NCBI GenBank assembly: GCA_905182235.1
Contig: CAJJAM010000030.1
Coordinates: 1 to 64,000, forward strand
Reading direction: 5' to 3'
DNA: 64,000 nt
Source: SAR86 cluster bacterium SAR86B
Lineage (GTDB): Bacteria; Pseudomonadota; Gammaproteobacteria; Magnimaribacterales; Magnimaribacteraceae
The number at the start of each line of letters is the position of its first letter. The stretch's first letter is position 1. The position numbers and the translations under genes were made by a program. This document shows, in pieces, positions 1-9,400 of this stretch. Below the pieces are notes generated by a model. That model had not been told where the DNA came from. It saw only the letters and a program-made list of their open reading frames with translations, and did not search any database.

Positions 1-894
1 GACGATATAAATTTAAAACGTCCTTTAAAAATAGGTATAGATTGTGGCAATGGTGCAGGCAGTGTTCATGCAAAAGATACATTTGAAAAATTAGGTTGTG
101 AGGTTTTTGATCTCTATTGTGAGCTAGACGGAAATTTCCCTAACCACCATCCTGATCCTTCAAGACCTGAAAATCTCAAGGATCTAATCGACTTAGTGCT
201 CAGCGCTAACTTAGATATAGGATTGGCTTTTGATGGCGATGCAGATAGGCTTGGGGTTGTTTCTAGTAAAGGAAAAATAATATACCCAGATATGCAAATG
301 ATAATATTTGCTGAAAGTATTCTGAATCGCAGTCCCAAATCAAAAATTGTGTTCGACGTAAAATGTTCAAAACTTTTGTCAGAATCAATAGAGAATAACT
401 CTGGAATTCCAATAATGTGTAAAACTGGACACACTTTCATCAAAGAAACTTTAAGAAATGAGTCTGCGCTTTTAGGTGGTGAAATGAGTGGTCATATTTT
501 CTTTAACGACAGATGGCCTGGTTTTGATGATGGTATTTACGCAGCGGCTAGATTGCTCGAAATTCTCTCAGAACAAGAAAAGAGTGACGCTCTGTTTGAA
601 AATCTTCCACACCTATATTCAACCCCAGAAATCAACCTCCCTTCTTCGGATGAGGAAAAATTTAAAATTGTAGATGCCTTCAAAAATGCGTTAAATTTCC
701 CCGAAGCAAAGCTAATTGATATTGATGGAGTTAGGTTGGAATTTCCTAATGGATGGGGTTTATTGCGAGCATCTAATACCTCGCCGGTTCTGGTTTTGCG
801 TTTCGAGGCTATTTCAGAAGATGAAATAGATAATATAAAAAATAAATTTAAAAAAATCTTGGTACAAATTGGGCAAGATTTTGAGGAGCTATAA
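1..894 (+). CDS. algC: Phosphomannomutase/phosphoglucomutase, 3' part (5' end outside window)
   Basis: Frame open from base 1; GIDCGNGAG, GLAFDGDADRLGVV metal loop, GGEMSGHIFF and RASNTSPVLVLRFE motifs of the alpha-D-phosphohexomutase family; followed by argB. Confidence 0.88.
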   Translation, partial: DDINLKRPLKIGIDCGNGAGSVHAKDTFEKLGCEVFDLYCELDGNFPNHHPDPSRPENLKDLIDLVLSANLDIGLAFDGDADRLGVVSSKGKIIYPDMQMIIFAESILNRSPKSKIVFDVKCSKLLSESIENNSGIPIMCKTGHTFIKETLRNESALLGGEMSGHIFFNDRWPGFDDGIYAAARLLEILSEQEKSDALFENLPHLYSTPEINLPSSDEEKFKIVDAFKNALNFPEAKLIDIDGVRLEFPNGWGLLRASNTSPVLVLRFEAISEDEIDNIKNKFKKILVQIGQDFEEL

Positions 895-896
895 GA

Positions 897-1760
897 GTGG
901 GCGTAACTAGAAAACAAGCAGAAAATATTGCTTCCGTATTAAGCGAAGGGATGCCTTACATTCAAAGATTCTACGGAAAGATAATAGTGGTCAAGTACGG
1001 AGGAGCCGCTATGTCTGATGTGTCGTTAAAAAAAGGATTCGCTAGAGACATAGCTTTAATGAAACTAGTGGGCATGAAGCCAGTAATTGTCCATGGAGGC
1101 GGGCCCCAAATTGCTAAAGAACTAAAAAAAGCAGGAGTAACTTCAGATTTTAACTCTGGTCTTAGAATTACCGATGAATCAACAATGGCCGTTGTAAAAA
1201 AAGTCTTGGGGATTAAAGTTAACGATGAAATATCAACTCTTATCTCAAAATCAGGTGCTTTATCTAAAGGTTTAAACCATGAAAACTCCAAAATTATCAG
1301 AGCATCAAAATTAATTAGTGAATCTGGATTAGATTTAGGTCTTGTTGGGAAAGTTGATAAGATTAATGCGAAAGATATAAGGAGTCTTATTTCAAAAGAT
1401 ATAATTCCCGTAATTTCTCCAATAGGACTTGATAAGCAATCTCAATGCTTAAATATTAATGCAGACTTAGTGGCTGGTAAAGTTGCTGAATCCTTAAGTG
1501 CAGAAAAATTAATTCTTCTTACAGACGTTAATGGCATAAAAGATGATGAAGGCAATCTTCTTTCTAAGATTAGTTCAGCAAAGGCAAAAAAGGTTTTAAA
1601 GAATGGTATAGTCAAAGGCGGCATGGTACCTAAACTTATTGCAGCATTAGAAGCCACACAAAAAGGAGTGAGTCAGGCGCACATAATTGATGGCAGAGTT
1701 CCTCATGCCGTAATGCTTGAAATACTTACCAAAGAGGGTGTTGGTACTTTAATCTCCTAA
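897..1760 (+). CDS. argB: Acetylglutamate kinase (GTG start)
   Basis: VVKYGGAAM, VIVHGGGPQI, NINADLVAGKVAE, KGGMVPKL motifs. Confidence 0.95.
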   Translation: MGVTRKQAENIASVLSEGMPYIQRFYGKIIVVKYGGAAMSDVSLKKGFARDIALMKLVGMKPVIVHGGGPQIAKELKKAGVTSDFNSGLRITDESTMAVVKKVLGIKVNDEISTLISKSGALSKGLNHENSKIIRASKLISESGLDLGLVGKVDKINAKDIRSLISKDIIPVISPIGLDKQSQCLNINADLVAGKVAESLSAEKLILLTDVNGIKDDEGNLLSKISSAKAKKVLKNGIVKGGMVPKLIAALEATQKGVSQAHIIDGRVPHAVMLEILTKEGVGTLIS

Positions 1761-1765
1761 TAATA

Positions 1766-2350
1766 ATGACTCAACTGAAGCCAAGACAATTAGACATAAT
1801 GCAAAGCTTGGCAAAAATGTTAGGTAGAAAAGGTCCTGTTAAAGTCACTACAGCACTGTTGTCCAAAGAATGTGGAATAACAGAAGCAGCAATATACAGA
1901 CACTTCCCGAGTAAGAGAAAAATTTATTCAGGTCTTGTAGATTTTTGTGAACAAAATTTGTTTGAACTTATAGCTAATATTAATAAGTCTGATGATGACC
2001 TTTTAATTAAAGTTAAGAAGATTTTGTTGTTATTAATAACCTTCAGTGAGAAAAACCCAGGCTTAGCCAGGCTTTTGACACGAGAAGCATTTTCAACTGA
2101 AGAGTCGACGCTAGATGAAAGAATAATTCTATTATTTTCAAAAATTGAATTGCAAATTAAACAAAATCTTCAAAAGTATGAACAAGAAACCAAAAAGAAA
2201 CTTTCTTTATCGACTGCAGCTTCTGCAAACATGCTTTTAGCTACTGCAGAAGGTTTAATACAGCAATTCGTCAGGTCTGGGTTTGAGGAAAATCCTTCTA
2301 CAAGGGCATCTGATCAAATTGATTTATTAATTTCTGCTTTAAGTAAATAA
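1766..2350 (+). CDS. slmA: TetR-family nucleoid occlusion factor SlmA
   Basis: TetR HTH (TEAAIYRHFPSKRKIY) and SlmA-like SEKNPGLARLLTREA; position after argB. Confidence 0.82.
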   Translation: MTQLKPRQLDIMQSLAKMLGRKGPVKVTTALLSKECGITEAAIYRHFPSKRKIYSGLVDFCEQNLFELIANINKSDDDLLIKVKKILLLLITFSEKNPGLARLLTREAFSTEESTLDERIILLFSKIELQIKQNLQKYEQETKKKLSLSTAASANMLLATAEGLIQQFVRSGFEENPSTRASDQIDLLISALSK

Positions 2351-2355
2351 ATAAC

Positions 2356-4683
2356 CTAAGGAGTGTTCTCTTCTAAATAGTATTCGAAGATTGAATTATT
2401 TGAATCGTCGCCGACTCTTTTTCCGGTAGTTTTATCTATTTTAACCGCCACTATCCCTCTTGGAGGAATTGAAATATTTAGGGTTATTTCTTCCAAATTA
2501 TTTTTAATAAAATCAAGCCATATAGGCAACGCAATAGAAGATCCAAATTCTCTATTTCCAAGGCTTTTAGGTTGATCAAAACCAACCCAGACTGTTGTCA
2601 CTAATGAATCATTAAAACCAGTAAACCAGGTGCTTTCAGCTTCATTTGTGGTACCTGTTTTTCCAGAAAAATCTGGCCGTTCAAGCTCGATTATCTTTTT
2701 TGCTGTTCCTCTCCTTCCAGCCTCTTGGAGTATGTCTTTTATAATGAATGCAGCCCGTTCATCTATCACTTGAGTTGGTTGCGATACTTTTTTTTCAAAA
2801 ATAATCTTGCCATTCCTATTTACTATTTTATTTATGAAGAAAGAATCAACCTTCTTTCCTCCATTTGCAAAGACACTAAATGCAGTTGCATTTTTAAGTG
2901 GGCTTAATGAAGCTGTTCCTAATGCTAAAGATAAATCAGCAGGTAACCTGCTTTTTTCAAACCCAAACCTCTCTGCGTATGCTCTTGCCTTTTCTACACC
3001 CAATTCTCTCAATAATCTTATAGATACCAAGTTTCTGCTTTGCAATAAACCTTCTCTTAATCTGGTTGGACCGTAAAATTTTCCACTGGCATTTCTTGGG
3101 CGCCATCTATCCTCTAATGCAATATCTTCAAAAACAATTGGTGCGTCATTTATCAATGATGAAGCTGTAAATTTATCTTCTAAAGCTGCTGAATAAAGAA
3201 AGGGTTTAAAATTAGAACCTAAAAGTGGGGAAGACTGACTAACTCTGTCAAATTTACTTAGAAAGAAATCGTAACCCCCAACCCAAGCTTTAACAGCTCC
3301 ACTCTTGGGGTCTAAGCTTACCAGGGCTCCTTGAGCATCTGGAATTTGAGAAAGAGAAAAACTTTCTTTCGACACTCCTCTTTGAATCCAAACTAAGTCT
3401 CCATTCTCTAAAATATCAGAAAACCCTTTAGGTCGGGGCCCTCTTCTATTTTCATTTATGTAAGGCCTGGTCCAATTTAAGTCTTCAGACCACTGCAATG
3501 AATATATTGTTTTATCAAAACCTATTACTTGAAGTTCTTCATTTAAATTTATTACTAAAGCAGGAAATCTAGATTGGGTATTATTTAAGCTGTTAAGCAA
3601 TTTTAATACTTCCTCTAACGGCTCTTTCTCTCGGTCCAAATTTATAAAATACAACCTTTCCTCTAAGGAAAGCTCAAAAAAGAAATTCGGGAATAAGATT
3701 AAATAGTTTTCAGGATCCCTAAAGCCATGTCTTTTGTCGTAGAGCTCTAATCCATTTTTTATAGCTTCATTGGCGGTATTTTGTTTTTTAGAATCAAGGG
3801 TTGTATAAACTTCAAAACCTTCCTTATAAGCATCTAAACCATATTCTTGAATCATAGATCGTCTTATAGTTTCAGCCAGATAAGGAGCTGACACTTCAGA
3901 GACAAGGCCGTGGTAAGTTGCCGTTAGAGGAGCCTTGACAGCTAAGTCATATTGCTCTTGATGTATAAATTCTAATTCAAGCATTCTGCCCAAAACCCAG
4001 TTTCTTCTTATAAGAGCTCTTTTTGGGTTAACTAAAGGGTTAATACTAGATGGAGCTTTAGGCAATGAGGCTATCATGGCCCATTGGGCTAGATTTAATT
4101 CTTTAATTGAAGCTCCGTAATAAACTTCACTAGCAGCAGCTATTCCATAAGCCCTATTCCCAAAAAATATCCTATTCACATAAAATTCAAAGATTTCTTC
4201 TTTTGAATAAGTTTTTTCAAGCCTATAAGCAAGAAATATATCCTTTATCTTTCTAAAGATATTTATATCTCTGCTGGTAAGATAATTGCCTGCAACTTGC
4301 ATGGTAATAGTGCTTCCACCTCCCTGAACTCTGCCCGATATGGCAAGCCTGTATAGAGATCTTGCCAACCCTAAATAACTAACTCCTGAATGATTAAAAA
4401 AATCATCATCTTCTGCAGCTAACACTGCGTTTACATAATGAACAGGAATGGAACTAAACTCTAGAGCTGTTCTTCTCTTTTCTCCAAACTCTCCTATTAA
4501 TTTGTTATCAGCCGTAAAAATCTTCAAAGGAATCTGCAGATCAATATCTCTTATTTTATTTTCATCAGGTAGCTTGCTGTCTATGTATAGATTTAGACCG
4601 GCAACAGACATAAGAAATAGAGTCACAAAGAGAAGAATTAGTCTTATTAGACTATTGCTTAAAAGATCCTTAACAACTCTCAT
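2356..4683 (-). CDS. mrcA: Penicillin-binding protein 1A (transglycosylase/transpeptidase)
   Basis: AAEDDDFFNHSGVS, GGSTITMQVAGN GT51 motifs; SSPLLGSNFKPFLY and SGKTGTTNE transpeptidase motifs. Confidence 0.93.
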   Translation of the reverse strand: MRVVKDLLSNSLIRLILLFVTLFLMSVAGLNLYIDSKLPDENKIRDIDLQIPLKIFTADNKLIGEFGEKRRTALEFSSIPVHYVNAVLAAEDDDFFNHSGVSYLGLARSLYRLAISGRVQGGGSTITMQVAGNYLTSRDINIFRKIKDIFLAYRLEKTYSKEEIFEFYVNRIFFGNRAYGIAAASEVYYGASIKELNLAQWAMIASLPKAPSSINPLVNPKRALIRRNWVLGRMLELEFIHQEQYDLAVKAPLTATYHGLVSEVSAPYLAETIRRSMIQEYGLDAYKEGFEVYTTLDSKKQNTANEAIKNGLELYDKRHGFRDPENYLILFPNFFFELSLEERLYFINLDREKEPLEEVLKLLNSLNNTQSRFPALVINLNEELQVIGFDKTIYSLQWSEDLNWTRPYINENRRGPRPKGFSDILENGDLVWIQRGVSKESFSLSQIPDAQGALVSLDPKSGAVKAWVGGYDFFLSKFDRVSQSSPLLGSNFKPFLYSAALEDKFTASSLINDAPIVFEDIALEDRWRPRNASGKFYGPTRLREGLLQSRNLVSIRLLRELGVEKARAYAERFGFEKSRLPADLSLALGTASLSPLKNATAFSVFANGGKKVDSFFINKIVNRNGKIIFEKKVSQPTQVIDERAAFIIKDILQEAGRRGTAKKIIELERPDFSGKTGTTNEAESTWFTGFNDSLVTTVWVGFDQPKSLGNREFGSSIALPIWLDFIKNNLEEITLNISIPPRGIVAVKIDKTTGKRVGDDSNNSIFEYYLEENTP

Positions 4684-4720
4684 CAGTCTTATTCCATCTA
4701 GGTTTGGTTATAATATATTA

Positions 4721-5242
4721 ATGCGTATCTTTTTAATTGGTCCAATGGCATCTGGTAAGACAACTATAGGTCAGAAATTAGCCAAACATCTACAAATAGA
4801 TTTTATTGATACCGATCAGCAAATTGAAAAGAATACAGGTGCAGAAATATCATGGATTTTTGACATAGAGGGTGAGAAGAGCTTTAGGGAAAGAGAACAT
4901 CAGGTACTTAAAAAAGCCTGTACTGAAATAAATTGTGTTATTTCAACTGGTGGAGGCATTGTTATCAGAAAAGATAATCGTGATTTACTAAGAGATTCAG
5001 GTTTGATAATTTACTTAGAAACATCAATTCAATCTCAGTTAGAAAGGACTCTATTAGACAAATCAAGGCCTTTGCTAGATTCTAAGGATAAAGAATTAAC
5101 TCTAAGAAATTTAAAAAAAGAAAGGTCGCCACTCTATGAAGAAATAGCAAATATCACTATAAAAGAAAAAGAGAGAGGTCATAATGTTATTTTTCAAGAT
5201 ATTCTTAATAAAGTAAAAGAAATCCAGAAAGGCGATGCGTAA
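4721..5242 (+). CDS. aroK: Shikimate kinase
   Basis: MRIFLIGPMASGKTTIGQKLA Walker A, STGGGIV; the listed ORF starts at 4448 but the ATG at 4721 begins the conserved domain. Confidence 0.93.
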   Translation: MRIFLIGPMASGKTTIGQKLAKHLQIDFIDTDQQIEKNTGAEISWIFDIEGEKSFREREHQVLKKACTEINCVISTGGGIVIRKDNRDLLRDSGLIIYLETSIQSQLERTLLDKSRPLLDSKDKELTLRNLKKERSPLYEEIANITIKEKERGHNVIFQDILNKVKEIQKGDA

Positions 5243-6314
5243 AATAAATTTAGATTTAACAGATAAATCTTACGATATAAAAATTGGCAATAATATTATT
5301 GATCTAAGTACTGTAGAAAAATTTGTAAGCAATAAAGAAGTTCTTATTGTCTTCGACTCTGCGATTAGTGGAAGTCGGATAATGCAATTCAAAGAGATGA
5401 TAAGTAAATCCATTTTAAAGTTAGAATTGATTGAGATAGATGCTAATGAAAATAATAAGTCTCAAGAAACACTATCAGAAATATATTCAATCCTAGTCGA
5501 AAATAAGTTTAGTAGAGACTGCTTAATTATCGGCATGGGTGGTGGTATTGTTTGTGATATAGCTGGTTTCTCTGCTGCTACTTATCAAAGAGGGGTTAAT
5601 TTTCTTCTTATCCCAACAACTCTCTTAGCTCAAGTAGATGCATCCGTTGGAGGGAAAACAGCAATTAATCATCCTAAGGGAAAAAATATGATTGGAGCTT
5701 TCCACCAACCTGTTGGTGTAATTGCTGATATTTCCTTCTTGAAGACTCTGCCTGAAAGAGAAATAAGTTGCGGTTTATCAGAAATGATTAAGCACGGTCT
5801 TATTAATGATATTAATTACTTTTGCTGGCTAGAAGAGAACATTAAACAAGTACTTAGACTAGAGCCAGAAGCTATTGAGGAGGCCATAAGTAGGTCTATA
5901 GAAATTAAAACTTTCTTTGTTAAAGAAGATGAGAAAGAAGCAAACATAAGAGCTTTGCTTAACTTTGGGCATACCTTTGGGCATGCAATTGAATTAATAG
6001 GCGAGTTTAAAGACTATAACCACGGAGAGGCTGTTGCCATTGGAATGATTCTAGCACTTGAACTTTCTGAAAGAATTGGGAATATTTCAAAACAAGACTG
6101 CATAAGGGTTCGTGAGCTTCTGGATAAGGCAAAAATAGATACTAAAATTAAGAATCCCATAAATTCTACTGATCTCTATAAAGGCATGATGGGCGATAAA
6201 AAGAAAAGAGGAAATACCTTAAATCTAGTGGTTCTTGAAGATTTAGGTAAGGCAAAAGTAAGTAATGAAATAGATGAATCATTAATATTAGAGATTCTTA
6301 ACTCAAGCTTGTAA
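5235..6314 (+). CDS. aroB: 3-dehydroquinate synthase
   Basis: GMGGGIVCDIAGFSAATYQRGV, LLAQVDASVGGKTAINHPKGKNMIGAFHQP; overlaps aroK by 8 nt. Confidence 0.95.
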   Translation: MRKINLDLTDKSYDIKIGNNIIDLSTVEKFVSNKEVLIVFDSAISGSRIMQFKEMISKSILKLELIEIDANENNKSQETLSEIYSILVENKFSRDCLIIGMGGGIVCDIAGFSAATYQRGVNFLLIPTTLLAQVDASVGGKTAINHPKGKNMIGAFHQPVGVIADISFLKTLPEREISCGLSEMIKHGLINDINYFCWLEENIKQVLRLEPEAIEEAISRSIEIKTFFVKEDEKEANIRALLNFGHTFGHAIELIGEFKDYNHGEAVAIGMILALELSERIGNISKQDCIRVRELLDKAKIDTKIKNPINSTDLYKGMMGDKKKRGNTLNLVVLEDLGKAKVSNEIDESLILEILNSSL

Positions 6315-6392
6315 TTGTTTTACTTTCCTGATTATCAAACAGGGGGTAAAATACCTGTACCTGCGCGCCTAAGATACAAATTAATAATATTT

Positions 6393-6412
6393 CACAGCAT
6401 ATTTATGTTGTG
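6393..6412. promoter_or_regulatory. Near-perfect palindrome upstream of gltB
   Basis: CACAGCATA-tt-TATGTTGTG, 9-nt arms with one mismatch, ~32 nt before the gltB ATG. Confidence 0.35.
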
Positions 6413-6444
6413 TAATTTTTTGTCCTCTTAATTTAAGTGAATAG

Positions 6445-9400
6445 ATGAAAGAATATTTTAAAGAACCTTATAAATTTGGACTTCCTCCAAAGACAGGTCT
6501 ATATGATCCACAATTTGAAAAAGATTCTTGTGGAGTTGGACTTGTAGCAAATATTAAAGGAATCCCTTCTAGAGAAATAATGGATGATGCTTTTCTTGTT
6601 AATTCCAAGATGGATCACAGGGGAGGATGCGGATTTGAAGAAAACACAGGAGATGGTGCTGGAATCTTAATGGCAATTCCTGATGGCTTTTTCAGAATTG
6701 AAGCAAAAAAACTAAATCTTGATCTGCCAGTGAAGGGGTCTTATGCGGTGGGGAATATATTTCTACCCCAATCTGCTGATCAAAGACAGTCATGTAAAGA
6801 CTTAATTGAATCGGTAATAAAAGATGAAGATCAATGTTTTATAGGTTGGCGAGACGTCCCTGTTGAACCCGAAAAAGCTAACGTAGGACCTGCTTCTCTC
6901 AGAGCACAACCACACATAGCTCAATTATTCATAGGGAAAGAAGATCATATTGACGAAGAAGAGTTTGAAAGAAAAATTTACTTGATAAGAAAGAAATTTA
7001 GTCATCAACTAAGAGGCAGTCAAGACTTAACCGAAGCTGGACTTTTATATGCGTGCAGCCTTTCATCAACAGTTCTAGTTTACAAAGGCATGTTAACCCC
7101 TTCCCAACTGTTTCCCTTTTACCCGGACCTTGAAGACGAAAATTTTCAAACCCATCTTGCGATGGTTCATTCTAGATTTAGTACAAATACTTTCCCCTCG
7201 TGGGACAGAGCACAGCCAAATCGTTACATGTGTCATAACGGAGAAATTAATACACTGAAGGGTAATATTAATTCAATGAAAGCACGACAAGGAATGTCAG
7301 AGAGTGAATCGTATGGGTCTAAATTAAAAGAATTATTTCCTATTGCTGAACAGGACTGCACTGATTCAGGTAGTTTTGATAACATCCTGGAGTTCCTAAT
7401 TCTTAATGGCAGAAGCCTTCAAGAGTCAATCATGATGATGATACCTGAGGCATGGCAATCAGACATCAACATGTCGGAAGAGAAGAAAAAATTCTATGAA
7501 TATTCTTCTTCACAAATGGAGCCCTGGGACGGACCTGCTTCTATAGTTTTCACGGATGGTAAATGTGCAGGTGCGGTGCTTGACAGAAATGGTTTAAGGC
7601 CTAGCAGGTACTATATTACAAAAAATGATAAGGTCATTATGGCTTCCGAAGTAGGTGTTCTTGAAGTTGACCCAAGAGATGTCCTGATAAAAGGGAGGCT
7701 GCAGCCTGGCAAAATGTTCCTAATTGATTTTGAAGAAGGTCGCATGATTCCCGATGAAGAAATAAAGTCTGAAATTTGTAAGTCAAAACCTTTTGGAGAA
7801 TGGGTTTCTGATCAAGTTGTTGATCTAAGCGCATTAAATAAATCTGAAGAGAGATTAGAACTTGTAGGAGATGACCTCATTCCTAGAATGCAAGCTTTCG
7901 GTTACACAACCGAGACCATGGAGTTTATGTTGATGCCACTTGTCAGAGAACTGAGAGATCCTTTGGGTTCTATGGGTAACGATGCAGCACTTGCCTGTCT
8001 GTCTGATAAGCCTCGCCTAATGTTTGATTATTTTAAACAACTCTTCGCGCAAGTAACAAATCCAGCAATAGATTCCATCAGAGAAGAAGTGATCATGTCT
8101 CTAGAATGCTTAATAGGCCCTGAAGGAAACTTACTATCATCCAGAGCTGAAAATGCTCACAGATTAAGGCTAAAGAATCCAATTCTTTCAAATGAAGAAT
8201 TAAGTAATATAAAAAACTTAAATCAATACGACTGGAAAACCAAAGTCATAGACATAACTTACCCCAAGGAAGAAGGTCACAGTGGCATATTAAAAACTAT
8301 AGACAGAGTTTGTACCGAGTCTGAATCAGCGATTGATAATAATTATTCTTTTATTGTTTTGTCTGATAAGAATCTCAACCAACAAAACCTTGCCATAAGC
8401 TCATTACTTGCCTGTTCTAGTGTCAATCAACACTTAGTTAAAAATGAAAAGAGAACTAAAACTGCACTTATAATTGAAACAGGAGAAGCAAGAGAAGTGC
8501 ATCACCATTGCCTGTTATTTGGCTATGGTGCAGATGCCATCAACCCGTACCTTGCTTTTGAAGCGCTTTGGCAATCGCAAACAGATGGTTTACTCAATTC
8601 AGCAGATATAACTTCTTATGAAGATCTAATTGGTGCTTATAAAAAGGGAGTTAAGAAGGGAGTATTAAAAGTAATGGCTAAAATAGGTATTTCTACACTT
8701 CAATCGTATAAAGGAGCTCAAATATTTGAAGCTGTTGGCCTTGCTGATGAAATAATAGATAAAGCATTCCCGGGAACAGCGAGCAGAATCCAGGGTGTTA
8801 ATTTTGAGGCACTATCTAAAGAAGCCAGCAGAAGACATGACCTAGGATACCCAAAACAACTGCATGGGAAAGTGTCAGTTTTATCAAATCCTGGAGACTT
8901 TCATTGGAGAAACGGTGGTGATTCCCATATGTGGGATCCTAAAACTATCTCAAGCTTGCAATTGGCTGCAAGAAATAATGACGAAAGCGCTTATTGGGAA
9001 TTTGCTAAACATGCTAATGAAAACACTACAAGAAATTGCACTTTAAGAGGTTTACTAAAATTTTCCTCTCCAAATCAATCCATTGATATTGATCAAGTTG
9101 AATCTGAATCTGAGATAGTTAAGAGATTTGCAACGGGAGCCATGAGCCTTGGTTCTATATCAACTGAATCACATGAATCTCTAGCTATTGCTATGAATAA
9201 ACTTGGAGGTAAATCTAATACAGGAGAAGGCGGCGAAGACCCTATACGATTCAAACCTTTAGATGATGGTATTTCAAAAAGGTCCGCGATCAAGCAAGTT
9301 GCCTCAGGAAGATTTGGTGTCACGATGTGGTATTTAACCAATGCAGATGAATTACAAATTAAGATTTCGCAAGGAGCCAAGCCTGGTGAAGGTGGAGAGC

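Noticed and set aside
114-917. Antisense ORFs 114..443 and 537..917 (minus)
   Set aside because: Opposite the algC-like phosphohexomutase coding sequence; low-quality shadow ORFs
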